This document shows positions 12,301 to 20,571 of a DNA stretch of 64,000 bases, piece by piece. Both the position numbers and the translations under genes were made by a program. The stretch spans positions 62,001 to 126,000 of the IMG/VR virus record IMGVR_UViG_3300023175_000005, one strand, 5' to 3'. How positions within the stretch are numbered: position 1 is the first letter of the stretch; each line of letters opens with the position of its first letter. The notes under the pieces are model-generated. The model did no database searches, was not told the DNA's origin, and worked only from the letters and a program-made list of their open reading frames with translations. The stretch is from a virus.

Positions 12301-13478
12301 AAAATTTGGAAACAAGACACGATCTGTGCGTAAGCATCATTGAGTAGTCGCCAGCCTGTACCTCCAAAACTAAGCATAGTAAATGCGTTAGCAACCATCG
12401 ACTTACCTTGTTCAGGTGTAGCGCCAATTACTGGATTTTCTTGTTCGATAGGAATCAAACCGATGTTTGGAGAAACAATCTTAGCACCATCAATTTTAGC
12501 ACCGTTTAGACCAAGGAAGGAAAGAATTGAACAGTTTTGGACATACGGTGATGTTGTAATAAAAGGAGCAGTATCAGGTAGATTTGTGTAACCTACTCTG
12601 TCTACAGTTGCATCAGACGGATCGTCAAATGCAACACAGTAATCACCTGTCCATAACGGAACAAAATTAGCATCAACCTTGTCTCTAAATGTAAATTCAC
12701 CAAAGTAACAAGCGTTACGAACACGGAGAATATCTTGGTTTGCATTTGCAGGACGAATAATACAACCACGCAAACCGTCACCTTTGATAACTGTGTTATC
12801 TGGAACAATAACCGGGTTTTGTTCCTCGTAATCACCTACAGCAATTTTAACGTTTACACGTATACCATTTGTTGTACCATCAGGATTATAAACTAAACCA
12901 GAAGCAATTTGACATGCACGTTTAATTGTTCTTACAGGTTTGTTCAGGCCATCATTAGAATCATTACCACGTTCTGCAGACACATACACAACGTTACCAC
13001 CATAAACATCTGGGTTTTCAAATGCTAAAGAACCATCACCTGTTAGACGTAAAACCTGTCCATCGATACCATTTTCTGTTGGTAAAACAATATCATATGA
13101 ACTAGGAAGAGTAGTCGGTGCTTTTATGTTAATACTATCAAGACCTGATGCAGTTGCTTCTCTCATCTTCAATGCCTTAGCATTGTCGATAGTAACATCG
13201 TCTAGAAATTCCATATCGCTGATAGAAGCAATAAATTTCTTTTCACCGTCGACTGTCATATCAATAGTACCAGATGTACTATCATCAGGTTCGTTAACTG
13301 CTAGTTCTGTATCTTTGGAAAAAATTCTTCTTGTAATGTCTTGAACAGTATTGTCATCTCTAAGCAGGAAAACTTTACCGTCTGCTGTGTTAATTGCTAG
13401 TTCGCCGCTCTCTAATTGTGAAACTATAGGTTTCTTGTCAGCGACCGCACTTCGCTTGTGTCTAATTTTGGTTGCCAT
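3375..13478 (-). CDS. Giant tail fibre/adhesin with S74 intramolecular chaperone
   Basis: 3367 residues, likely a trimeric receptor-binding fibre. Residues about 160-470 look like a right-handed beta-helix of the pectate-lyase type (VYVSAERGNDSNDG, GDYEEQNPVIVPDNT). Residues about 505-610 hold one copy of the KCRRD helical repeat found eight times in the next gene. A fibre-type segment (IDGNLTVNGTTV) precedes YadA-like head repeats (NTAIG, NVAIGYKAL, GSNNIVIG) at about residues 2460-2610. Many GNGSGLT.LNAS.L.SGT units follow. The C terminus (from about 3243) is a peptidase S74 domain with the SDERLK motif, whose Ser and Lys are the self-cleaving pair in this family, and a terminal coiled coil. 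By family knowledge the domain trimerises the fibre and cuts itself off. A late box lies 75 bases upstream of the start. Confidence 0.85.
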   Translation of the reverse strand: MATKIRHKRSAVADKKPIVSQLESGELAINTADGKVFLLRDDNTVQDITRRIFSKDTELAVNEPDDSTSGTIDMTVDGEKKFIASISDMEFLDDVTIDNAKALKMREATASGLDSINIKAPTTLPSSYDIVLPTENGIDGQVLRLTGDGSLAFENPDVYGGNVVYVSAERGNDSNDGLNKPVRTIKRACQIASGLVYNPDGTTNGIRVNVKIAVGDYEEQNPVIVPDNTVIKGDGLRGCIIRPANANQDILRVRNACYFGEFTFRDKVDANFVPLWTGDYCVAFDDPSDATVDRVGYTNLPDTAPFITTSPYVQNCSILSFLGLNGAKIDGAKIVSPNIGLIPIEQENPVIGATPEQGKSMVANAFTMLSFGGTGWRLLNDAYAQIVSCFQIFLLNGVYTQSGGYCSITNSATNFGLYALRSSGYSPKAFVFDRAYVTATGQSEGLQTISIVGLNRTAPVEEFVLRFRDPEYKIAYDLIQGETQNIIDDTITYITNSVAAATPGDIWYLFNYDEAKCRRDLSIILDAVSRDTWATANALTRQAALAYYSQRIADSSNITISGQEEQTIDAIEEASRLTGIVLTDLDSEPRAYVDELFDLIKDAISDPDSIPASFDVSSEGEITNQFKDPPDEVLINGGSGVSEVTNIFTKTSHGLVNGEQVVYSANGNPPIQGLDEEQTYYVKLINLNEFSLTFDDSLEFDVNIIATSSGTHKFLTNIKEFFVKEVISSHTTYQKLILPSGSEGYAFVPGRQITATTGAANNRAIVYSWTPNLRELVVSIEEVAVGESTQRVQFSNLSIIDDDHTPSPFSNIGVNEVQPFNGYSTATFTIEPTVAGELLTNLVALPEKAIWLHRPSIVNSSSHTWEFAGSGTDYNALPQNGGNTRTEFEQFEELPGRCYSSGTNELGDFKVGDFITAFNRTGNITFRNKVQVDELDALRLSLSNVAIEEISTSVNLGDDEIGGPSDARLSTQLATRSFLSNRLGGFIDKSVSTAAVPGAIVQLNTNGQLNPDLIPATRQFTSTNTDGYLSRLTQVDEIPAIDLKAGDIGTEEYDQIELTFSSPISATDGDLITQPTTGAVGYAKGDYASSTNLLVASLDNQFKPGEDSTGTDFDTTNNIFIAGVDSGQAPLTLGAVSEITDNFFLKSSNSSQYLVLDSSGAPFNFTVETITDVERTSNVATITTSGNHNLSIGNNVEVECDDTLYNVNGLVTSVPSSTTFTIANTGSNEGSKSATGTVRTIVTSADGNAQGAVTETRYGICTNVDNANITGGSGYTPTLGTLVYEMVDLQAKTGVGTGAKADVTVTAGQISDVDLRRGGTGYAVGDLLELNASDVGGTGSGFEIEIAAIEDRAYVNILGGELYVASASSIDFIEDNDAVSSKINITLDDSIVNQFLAGTTGGGGNVDYTLDRITMTAHGYTDGDPIRYNTLGNVAIGGLLNGSVYYAKRIDADTIEVYEDFSLLNQIEFLTTPANNAHQWTRFNVNIYDNSIIVPNHGLTTGDAIRIEEEDDGSSGTGLFSINGVQVVSGARFFIGSVTTNSVTLHTLRSDALSSINGLVTNASDITATGTGDAEVIPNNVQVNVVINTSSRLKANWNTLAVTNIDASNIISGTISPSRLGASGIASSDTFLRGDSAYAVAVQTLTKASTTDNPITLTGPNTSGDYYGAVDIGISNADYDPGGTYSTLGTSRFFQAQFDVDAAGSGQVFIKDGVVDAGTLDGLDSSYFLNPANLTSNVPVNRGGTNLSTYADGDLIYAQTSGTLNSLNIGREGNILVVDGGYPVWGDAVDIIDSLDIGAADTGSKSTATGKVYNENLTTVEISGEADVTRIGASTTTRAITSFIDGYDAATSQVVAVNLNGFSRTTNENVNNTDDFIPLSSTATIEVGMVVTGSASIQANTVVSGVADDVVYIDKPTVGTIPTTTSLTFTYTPEVLGIRAGDFVTIASSGVASLDGTWPVLGATINATSFTVQTELNVTVSSSGGVAGSAEINNKLIVKHQKVIFGDAEASATPADVEIHGAAGIGTDIGGGEIKIIGGLGTGAGTGGDFVVETGTVTTTSDFIQSPTERLRIDTSGVLTYTGYAVFTTSTGLKIPVGTSAQRPGETGVSTAAAQGQIRYNTSDSTFEGYDGSNWGSLGGVKDVDQDTKIEAESSAGADNDELDFYTAGTQRMQVASTGNLLFGDGLNKFTIDFTTGDTTIDGNLTVNGTTVTLNTTTLDVEDLNITVAKGAANAAAADGAGLTVDAANATWTYDATNTSWDSSEDINLVSGKAYYINDVSVLNSTTLGANIVNSSLTVVGTLNTGAISSGFGNINIGSSNLTATGTVSLGATSFNDNNITNVGTISLDTIQKDAGTGINFATSTIVTVSDTTESTLATDGALVVAGGVGIAKKLRVGGIIYGDGSGLTNLNASQLLSGTIPDAVLPTSQSGKTFTSDITVNGHLIGEGGGSSATNFFAGGGAAVTTGIDSVGVGDGVFGAVLTGNQNTGVGKDALALATASANNTAMGAYTLSQIDAATGGNTAIGAESMQNSITANANVAIGYKALEIANASNNVIIGYGAGATITTGSNNIVIGKDAAPTANTTNNEITLGNASHANVRIPGVGLTVNTTTLSFSGTTGFAGVGSSLTALNASQLTSGTVPDGRISSSSVTQHETDIDAVGTLNAGAISSGFGNINIGTSTFTGNGSGLTTLNASNLSSGTVAGARLGGNQSMSGIKTFSNTTQASSTTTGAVKVSGGVGIAKNLHVGGTITGNGSGLTSLNASNLSSGTVPNARISGSYTSITGTGALNAGQITSGFGNINIGTSTFTGNGSGLTNVSADTLDGIDSTQFLRSDANDTASGVISLVGSGAQRLVIRNTTNAGGARIDFTDHASNTQYGRLNFEHSDGASVGSGYGASFKFQTTEPNLMVAIDGPGDFYVNGNKVWHAGNDGAGSGLDADTVDGQDIGDFVNGAGVDNGATTIKVNDADFIVQDTTDGTTNYIWRDHSANTLYLGTGNAVPTLRSTLNMNSNNITNGGTISGTFSGNGASITSINAGNITSGTFPDRFSPSTRYNIGLIDGYGGNSYDKLRVWSSSSYTIGMISAQSYGWLNDYAMTFTMNADNDRGFLWRDTSDAASDGAMSLTTAGNLMVKNVIGIGGNTSNYIAPANGQNYGTFRAEGVYGTSGSYAGWSIRDDWVFMSNGAGAYGIYNDTNNEWSLYGQQNSYTYIYYNGAWKARAQNEGWYVNGQLLATSEVTAYYSDERLKTFTGKLEGALDKVKALNGYLYVENETAKKYGYNNDNTQVGVSAQEVQKVLPEAVVAAPFDLDEDGNSKSGEDYLTVKYERMVPLLIEAVKEADDKIEAQAAEIAELKAMVQKLIEKN

Positions 13479-13552
13479 AAGGCTTATCTCCTATCAAGGT
13501 ACGGGTCAGGTCTATATAGACGCCCATGTTAACGCAATAGAAATTGCTAAAA

Positions 13553-13561
13553 GTATTTATC
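13553..13561 (-). promoter_or_regulatory. T4-type late promoter box for the giant S74 fibre gene
   Basis: The minus strand reads GATAAATAC, a close match to the T4 late box TATAAATA. The 70-base leader that follows can form two hairpins (GCAAT/ATTGC and the palindrome GTCTATATAGAC) before the Shine-Dalgarno AGGAG and the ATG at 13478. Confidence 0.6.
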
Positions 13562-13584
13562 AAGGAAATTAATAGTGGTAGTTT

Positions 13585-16500
13585 TTAGAAAGTACCACCA
13601 TCTATAGTATCTGTCCAAACTGGTGTAGCATCTGCGTCACTAGTTACTGTAAGTATTTGGAAACTGTTGCTTGCGTCTGCTGTGCCTGCGGCATCAGTAA
13701 CTTGTACAGGATCTGCTGTGTTTCCATATAGTATACCGTTTTCAGTAAATGTGCTTGCTCCAGTACCACCATATTGTACTTCAAGATCACTAGTTAAAAT
13801 AAGCGTTCCGATGTCAGCGTTTACAACAGTTATTTTATTATTAACTGCATCAATAATTTCAGTACTATCGTCTGCAAAAATACTACCAGTAAATCCTGCC
13901 GCATCAAGTATACCATCTACAACTAAGTTTGTTGTAAATGTTGAATTTAGTTCGCTGATTCTAAATTTTTCAGTTAGCAATCCATTATGCATGGTGCTAA
14001 TAATCATATCAAAGTCTTCACCACCGCCTGTTACATCTGTGCTAACAACATCAACTTGTGCTGCTGTTTCAAAGTTGTTTAGGAATGTTTCTAACTCGAA
14101 CTTCATACCAGTACCAGCACCAGAAGTAATTGCACCAGTGGTAGTATGGTGTGCAAGTGTTAACGGATATACAATATCATCTGCTGCGCTATCAGGTGCA
14201 TCTGTAATAAGTCTAATTGTATCTGGAGCATAAACAGTTTCGCCTCTAATTGTAAGTGTGCTTGTTCCTAAATGACCAATTTGAATATCACCGCCTATTG
14301 TGCCGCCGACATATAAGTTGCCACCTATACCCATGCCGCCTGTAACAACAACTGCTCCGCTTTCAGTACTTCTTGATTGTGTATCACTGTTAATTGTAAT
14401 ATCAACAGACTCGTCAACATCCAATTCACTTGCATTCAAATACATTCTCTTTGAACCGTCGGCGTAAAATTCTAACGTATCTTCGTCTGTTCCTGGGCCA
14501 GTTTCTGGTCTAATAAATGTATCTTGGTCAGCATCAATAGTACCAACTAATGAACTCCAGTTTACACCATTGTAGCCTTCATAAAACTGTAAGTCTGTAT
14601 TAAAGCGTACTTGACCAATTACTGGTACAGACGGACGAGCACTTGTGTCTCCTACCGGAACTTGAATACTCTTGTCACTATCAATAATAACAAAGTCGTT
14701 GTTAATCGTCAAAGTACCAGTATCTGCACCAATAACAATTGTAGTCGCTTCGCCCATTGCATTAACTGTTGTTACTGTTGTGTTTAGTAAGTTTACAGTT
14801 AATGAATCAGTTGTAACATTGGTAGTAGGATTTTCTCCTAATTTGATATCATCTTTAACAACTAGGCTGTTATTAATAGTTGTTGTACCAATCAAATCAC
14901 CAATGTTAATGTTTGCAGCGCCGCCCGCAAAGTTAACGGTATTAGCATTATCGTTAACTAGATTAAACTCACTTGCAGTAGTTGTCAAGTCTCCGCCATC
15001 GACTGCAATGTCTAGTTCAAAAGTAACATCGCCTTCAACTGTGCCACCCGTGATTTTATTTAGATAGTTGTTGCTTAGGAATTGTACCACAGCATTTTGT
15101 GTAGGTACAGTATTAATATCTGCTGTACCTGTACTTGCTATAAGATTTGTATTGTCACTAACTTCTTTTAATTCAACACCAACTGGAATACCAAATCTTT
15201 GGAAAGGACCAATGCTTGCAATACCTGTTAAATCAATTTGGTTAGCATTAAGTGTAATAGCACCTGTAAGTGCGTTAACTGCAAAGAAATTACCAACTCT
15301 AAAGTTACCAATTTGGTCAACAGTACCACCTGCAAACACTTTACCAGTATTAGACTCGACAATTTCGTTTTCAGCAATCGGTGAACCGCCAAAGAATGGA
15401 AGTGCGTTATAGGTAATACCTGCACCAACATATTCAAATGCATGACCTGAAGTTGACACAGTACTTACACGCTGCATGTTACCTAGTGTTCCCTTTGTTA
15501 CTGATAGAACACCTGGGAATAATGTAAGTTCTGCAACACCACCATATTCTAAGTTTAATAATCTAATTGCTTCATCTTCAATGTCTTGTGCTTTAAACAT
15601 GATCAATTGTCTGTCAGCATAGTCTGCCATAGATGCTAAACCTGCATAATTATGATCTTGTTCAATAGGAAGATATACTGTGTTTCCTGTTTCAGCAATT
15701 ACAGTAGTTTCAATAACTTCGGCAATTTTAGATACAAGCGTTTTTAGAATCAATCCTGCTGCTGCACTACCATTTGTACCATCTGTTTCTTGTAGTAATG
15801 TAGGTGTACCACTAGGTGTAATATCTATGTTTTGTGCAACATCGCTTAAAACTCTTGCTAGATGCTTATATGTAAATTCGGTAATATCTTGTTGGTCTGC
15901 ATTACCTTCTGATGCTGCACTTAAAATTGTGCCGCTGTAATAAGCTTCTGCTGCTCTGCGAGTTTGTTTGTTACCACCATACATCATATCATAAACTGCT
16001 GCATCAATAATGTAGTTTGTATCTCTTTTACACTTTTCTACATTATATCTAAAGCCAATGATATTTTGAGTAATATAATCAATTACTTGCTGCTGATATG
16101 TTGTGCTATTTGTAAGGACATTATCTGCTGCTTCTACAAGACTGCTACTGATCCAACTGTAATCTGGATCAGTATTTTGAGGAGTAGTACCTAGTCCTAA
16201 ACTGTCTGTAATAGCAAGGATTAAAATATTATAAAGATCATTTGCAACTTCACTTTCTGTTGAAGTGCCAAATGTTCCGCTTAAATCTTGTGTTTCACCG
16301 TTTCCAGGTTGTACAGCAATTGGAACACCTTCAATGATACTAACACTAATATCTCTCAAGTGTTCAATAGCATCAGCAGTTTGAAACTCTTGTCCAACAA
16401 TAGTAGAAACACCGTCATCAAAATATGCTCTAGTGCTTACTAGTATACTTCTGTTTCCGCCGTATAGCATATCATGTGACACACTGTCAATAATGTATTC

Positions 16501-19500
16501 ACTGTCTCTACGACATTTTGCTTCGTCGTAACTCAAACCATTTAAACTTGTGTTAATATAATCAATTACACTTTGTACAAGATCTGATTGAGAACTGTCG
16601 CCGCTTGCTAAAATTAAATCTCTTGAGTTTGTTAAGTTAGAAGCAACCCAAGTTAAATCGGGCTCATAAAGAGATGGAAGATTTTCTGTGCTTTCTTCTT
16701 GTAACACATCAACAATATAAGTTACTAAGCCTGCCAATTCATCCATTTCTGCTGAACTTGCTGGATTACCTGTAAGCGTTTGTCCTGCTCTGTTTTCTAT
16801 AATTATATCGTCAGCAATATCAATTAATTGTTGGTATGCAGCAATTGTTTCGTCTTTTTGTGATGCAGGAATTTGCGATGCAGTTCCTTCAAAATACGCT
16901 AATGCTGCTGTTCTTGTTGCAAAGTTTGTACCGTATTGTATGTCATGCGATACAGCATCAATGATATATCCTGTGTCTCTTTCGCACTTTGCTTGATCGT
17001 AAACTAAAGTTGGGAAACTTAAATTGATCCAAGCAATTAATTCACTAATAATGAACGTTCTGTTACTTTGTAATAGTGTTCTAGCATATGCTTTATTAAC
17101 ATCTGATCCAGGATCAGTAAATGTTAATGGATCAGCACTAAGGACACCATTTTGTAAAATATCAATAATTTCATCAAACAAGTCATTACATGCTGTTACG
17201 CTTGCACTATCTGCCGCAACAAGTGTTGCTACTTCTGTTCTTAGATATGTGATTGCTGCAACAGTTTCTGTTAATTGATCACTGATTACTAAAGAAGCAT
17301 TTGCATTATAATATGCCAGTCCTGCTTGTACACTGTTATAATTTGTACCTAGAACTAAGTCATAAGTTACAGCATCTAGAATTAAAGCAGTATCTCTTGC
17401 ACATTTTGCACTGTCATAAACAAAATAGTTGTTAGCAATATACTTAATTGTATCTTCAACTAGGAAATCTCTGTTTGCTTGTAATAATCTATTTGCATCA
17501 ATTAATTCTTGGCTTGCAGGTGTTGGTGCAGGGAATGTTCTACCTTCACTAGGCAATGCAGTTTGTGCGCCAAAGCCGCCATCTGGAACAGTAGTTAAGG
17601 TTTGATCTGCAAATTCGATTAAGTTTAGAATAATATCAAATCTGTCATTTACTCTTTCAACTGCAACACTGCTACCTGCTGCGCCTGCTGCTGCTAGTGT
17701 TTTTAAATATCTAATTGAAATAATAGTTGCAGGTTTTTGTGCAACATCAAAATATGTTGCTGTTGCTCTTTGATATGCTTGTCCTGCTTGAATACTATTG
17801 TGATTTGTGCCTAGTTTAACATCTCTTACAACAGCATCTAAAATAAGTTCTACATCTCTTTTACACTTTGTTCTATCATATGTAAAGTTTGGATATGTTG
17901 TAAGCAAATAACTTGTAATATTAGTTGCAAAATTATCTTGTGCTGCAAACAATGAACTTCTTGCTGCTTGCACATCTGCTGCTGCCCAAATAACACTTGG
18001 ATATTGTACTTCAGGTAAGTTTGTCAATGCACCTGTGTTAATTACTTCAATAATAATATCAATATAATCGTCTGCACGTTCTGCTTCAACACCTGTTGCA
18101 TTTGCTGCTGATGTATCTTGTACTAACAAGTTACCAGTAGATCTAAATACTGGATCTCCTTGCAAAATCTGTGTTGTAATTTCTTTTAATCTGCCATATG
18201 CTGCAATAGTAGCAGTAGTTTCGTCTGCTCCTAATTGACTTGCTGTTCCTACAAAATACGCTTGTGCTACGTCCCTAGTTGCATAGTTACCGCCATATAA
18301 GATATCGTAAACTAATCCGTCAACAATGTGACCTACATCTTTATAACATGCATCTTGATCATAATCTAATGAAGGATAGTTTTCGTCTACCCATTTAACT
18401 ATTTCTTCTTGAATAAAGTCTTTGTTGTTAACAAGTTGATCTCTTGCATTTTCTCTTGCTGCAATAACACCCGTCGGTGAAGGATATGTGTAATCGTCTG
18501 CACTTGTGCTATCACCTCTCGAAAGGATTTCGATAATCTCATCCATTGCATTGTTTACTCTGCTTGTAGCAGTTGAACTTGCTACAACATTAGGTAAAGC
18601 AAGCATTAGTGTTTTTAGATATTGGTATGCTGCAATAGTTTGTACTTTTTGTTTTTGGTATACAACACTTGCATTTGCACGAGCATATGCTCTACCTGCT
18701 GTAACACTTGAATAGTTTGTTCCTAAAGCAGTATCATATGCAACCGCAGTTGTAATTTGCCTAACATCTCTTTCGCACTTATCTTGATCATATGAAAGAT
18801 CTGTAAATTGGTCTGAAATATAATTTACAACTTCGTCAATAATAAAGTCTTTATTTTGAACAATATTATCTTTTGCAGCAATTACACCGCTGTCAATATT
18901 TGTAAGTTCGTTATAAACTACATCCGGTACCGCAGTACTATCGCCTTGTGTAATTGTATTTGTAATAATTGCAAAGTTTTCAATTATGTTATATCTATAG
19001 TCTATGTTAGCAGGATCTGTATCAGGAACACATTTTAGCATTTCGTCTCTTGCTGCTTCAATACCATATATTGTAGGTGCTAACTGTTGGTTAAGAACTT
19101 TTTGTGATGTTGCACGAAGATAACTTCTGCCTGCATTAATACTTTGATAGTTTGTGCCAAGTGCAGAATCTCCTGATACTGCATCAATAATTCTTTGTAT
19201 ATCTCTTCTACAAATTGTTTCATCATAAATGAATGGTCGTGTTGTAATTTCAGATGAAGTTACATAATATCTTGTTTCATCGCCTTCAAACGTTATAATA
19301 GAACCTGTCTGTGGAATATCACGTAAACTATCTACTTCAACTATTCTGTTTGTAATTAAGTTTACAGTACCTGTTGCAGGAACACTAAACCCACCGCCTG
19401 TAAATGTAATGTTAGGTATAAAATCATATCCACTACCCTGATTACTAATACTTACAGCAACAACTTTACCTGTTGCAGGATCAATACTTGCATTGCCTGT

Positions 19501-20571
19501 TGCTTGTACACCGCCTGGCGTAGTAGGAGGATCAATAGTTACAGAAGGTGCATTTGTATAGCCAGCACCTTGGTTATTAATAGTCACACTACCAACAACA
19601 GAATAATAGTCTTGTGTAGGTCTAGCAGTTGTAAATACTTTCTCAAATAATCCATCAGCAATAATTGCATAAGTACCAAAGTCACTAACAGAGTTCGAGA
19701 TCGAAAGATACCCGCCTGCGGTTGCTTGGAAACCAACTCTTGTAAAAACTGAGAAGCAACTAACAATCTGTGTATATCCTTCATTAAGTAGCCAAAAGCC
19801 AATACCACCTTGTGCAACTTGTGTAAACGCATCAGCAACAAAGGATCGTACAAGACTTCTCTGATCGTAGGCGGCACCGTCAACTTTCATACCGTTGCCG
19901 CCACCGTTGTCGTTTACACGTTTTTCAAGCGGTACATTAGGATCATCTATAATTGGTCTAGCACCTGCCGGTACACCTGGAATTTGTTCTGTTTGAAAAG
20001 GAACAAATTCAGTACCGTCGTTTAACCACGGACCATTCATGTTTGTACAGTTTTGTACATATGGTGAAACAGTTACAAGTGCACCTGGTCTAATTTCTGC
20101 ACACCAACCTGGATCTGCTAATCCTCTAAATGTAAGTTGAAACAAGTAACATGCACAATCCATATAAAAAATTGTTTCAGTATTATTGAGCGGCCAAATT
20201 TGACAGTTACGTAAACTATCACCTCTAACAGTCATACGTTCTTTTAACGTAATCGGATTATCTTCGTAATAGTCTCCTGGTGCAACTTTAATAGTTGATC
20301 CTGCTGGTGCTGCTTCAACAGCAGATTTAACTGTTCGTTTTGCACGATCAGGTCCTTGACCTAATCCATCATTTTCGTCACTACCTTGTAATGACACATA
20401 ATAGATTAGTGTATCAGTAGGACCACTTGAACTACCTGTAACTTTTAGATCACCGTTAATTTCAACAGTGCCGCTACCCGGATTAAGTTCAATTGTACCG
20501 TCACCTTTAATTATAAGTTGACGGTCTCCTATTTTCCTGTCGTGTAATATCTGCTGCTTTACATACTTCAT
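13585..20571 (-). CDS. Giant virion protein with beta-helix head and eight KCxRD repeats
   Basis: 2328 residues. The N terminus (GTVEINGDLKVTG) matches that of the 441-residue protein nearby, suggesting a common attachment segment. Residues about 55-330 resemble a pectate-lyase-type beta-helix (YYVSLQGSDENDG, APGDYYEDNPITL) like the neighbouring giant. Two GxGY units (NNQGAGYTNAPSVTI, SNQGSGYDF) follow. Residues about 445-1680 hold eight helical repeats of roughly 140-160 residues, each starting YDxxKCxRDxxxIIDAV and continuing GTNY or GGN and AxAYY. The C-terminal 640 residues return to beta-rich fibre sequence with Thr/Asn-rich turns. The stop is 1 bp from nothing but the leader of the next transcription unit; upstream the start follows the 110-residue gene directly. 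A structural, probably fibre or whisker role is inferred from composition and neighbours. Confidence 0.8.
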   Translation of the reverse strand: MKYVKQQILHDRKIGDRQLIIKGDGTIELNPGSGTVEINGDLKVTGSSSGPTDTLIYYVSLQGSDENDGLGQGPDRAKRTVKSAVEAAPAGSTIKVAPGDYYEDNPITLKERMTVRGDSLRNCQIWPLNNTETIFYMDCACYLFQLTFRGLADPGWCAEIRPGALVTVSPYVQNCTNMNGPWLNDGTEFVPFQTEQIPGVPAGARPIIDDPNVPLEKRVNDNGGGNGMKVDGAAYDQRSLVRSFVADAFTQVAQGGIGFWLLNEGYTQIVSCFSVFTRVGFQATAGGYLSISNSVSDFGTYAIIADGLFEKVFTTARPTQDYYSVVGSVTINNQGAGYTNAPSVTIDPPTTPGGVQATGNASIDPATGKVVAVSISNQGSGYDFIPNITFTGGGFSVPATGTVNLITNRIVEVDSLRDIPQTGSIITFEGDETRYYVTSSEITTRPFIYDETICRRDIQRIIDAVSGDSALGTNYQSINAGRSYLRATSQKVLNQQLAPTIYGIEAARDEMLKCVPDTDPANIDYRYNIIENFAIITNTITQGDSTAVPDVVYNELTNIDSGVIAAKDNIVQNKDFIIDEVVNYISDQFTDLSYDQDKCERDVRQITTAVAYDTALGTNYSSVTAGRAYARANASVVYQKQKVQTIAAYQYLKTLMLALPNVVASSTATSRVNNAMDEIIEILSRGDSTSADDYTYPSPTGVIAARENARDQLVNNKDFIQEEIVKWVDENYPSLDYDQDACYKDVGHIVDGLVYDILYGGNYATRDVAQAYFVGTASQLGADETTATIAAYGRLKEITTQILQGDPVFRSTGNLLVQDTSAANATGVEAERADDYIDIIIEVINTGALTNLPEVQYPSVIWAAADVQAARSSLFAAQDNFATNITSYLLTTYPNFTYDRTKCKRDVELILDAVVRDVKLGTNHNSIQAGQAYQRATATYFDVAQKPATIISIRYLKTLAAAGAAGSSVAVERVNDRFDIILNLIEFADQTLTTVPDGGFGAQTALPSEGRTFPAPTPASQELIDANRLLQANRDFLVEDTIKYIANNYFVYDSAKCARDTALILDAVTYDLVLGTNYNSVQAGLAYYNANASLVISDQLTETVAAITYLRTEVATLVAADSASVTACNDLFDEIIDILQNGVLSADPLTFTDPGSDVNKAYARTLLQSNRTFIISELIAWINLSFPTLVYDQAKCERDTGYIIDAVSHDIQYGTNFATRTAALAYFEGTASQIPASQKDETIAAYQQLIDIADDIIIENRAGQTLTGNPASSAEMDELAGLVTYIVDVLQEESTENLPSLYEPDLTWVASNLTNSRDLILASGDSSQSDLVQSVIDYINTSLNGLSYDEAKCRRDSEYIIDSVSHDMLYGGNRSILVSTRAYFDDGVSTIVGQEFQTADAIEHLRDISVSIIEGVPIAVQPGNGETQDLSGTFGTSTESEVANDLYNILILAITDSLGLGTTPQNTDPDYSWISSSLVEAADNVLTNSTTYQQQVIDYITQNIIGFRYNVEKCKRDTNYIIDAAVYDMMYGGNKQTRRAAEAYYSGTILSAASEGNADQQDITEFTYKHLARVLSDVAQNIDITPSGTPTLLQETDGTNGSAAAGLILKTLVSKIAEVIETTVIAETGNTVYLPIEQDHNYAGLASMADYADRQLIMFKAQDIEDEAIRLLNLEYGGVAELTLFPGVLSVTKGTLGNMQRVSTVSTSGHAFEYVGAGITYNALPFFGGSPIAENEIVESNTGKVFAGGTVDQIGNFRVGNFFAVNALTGAITLNANQIDLTGIASIGPFQRFGIPVGVELKEVSDNTNLIASTGTADINTVPTQNAVVQFLSNNYLNKITGGTVEGDVTFELDIAVDGGDLTTTASEFNLVNDNANTVNFAGGAANINIGDLIGTTTINNSLVVKDDIKLGENPTTNVTTDSLTVNLLNTTVTTVNAMGEATTIVIGADTGTLTINNDFVIIDSDKSIQVPVGDTSARPSVPVIGQVRFNTDLQFYEGYNGVNWSSLVGTIDADQDTFIRPETGPGTDEDTLEFYADGSKRMYLNASELDVDESVDITINSDTQSRSTESGAVVVTGGMGIGGNLYVGGTIGGDIQIGHLGTSTLTIRGETVYAPDTIRLITDAPDSAADDIVYPLTLAHHTTTGAITSGAGTGMKFELETFLNNFETAAQVDVVSTDVTGGGEDFDMIISTMHNGLLTEKFRISELNSTFTTNLVVDGILDAAGFTGSIFADDSTEIIDAVNNKITVVNADIGTLILTSDLEVQYGGTGASTFTENGILYGNTADPVQVTDAAGTADASNSFQILTVTSDADATPVWTDTIDGGTF
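15530..19240 (-). repeat. Eight coding repeats of about 420-485 bp (YDxxKCxRD unit)
   Basis: The Cys-Arg-Asp block recurs near 19210, 18785, 18345, 17870, 17405, 16990, 16520 and 16035. Copies are diverged but keep a Cys, an RD pair, an aliphatic IIDAV helix and a GTNY/GGN turn. A ninth, isolated copy lies in the adjacent giant gene near 11600-11960, so the module has moved between genes. Confidence 0.8.

Noticed and set aside
13575-13598. Terminator after the 2328-residue gene (GTGGTA/TACCAC)
   Set aside because: The stem has only six pairs, a 12-base loop and no clear T run, so it was not annotated.
5305-14233. Long plus-strand frames such as 5305-5799 and 13667-14233
   Set aside because: They mirror Thr/Ser/Gly-rich codons of the giant fibre genes and encode Val/Leu/Pro-rich text with no known motifs.
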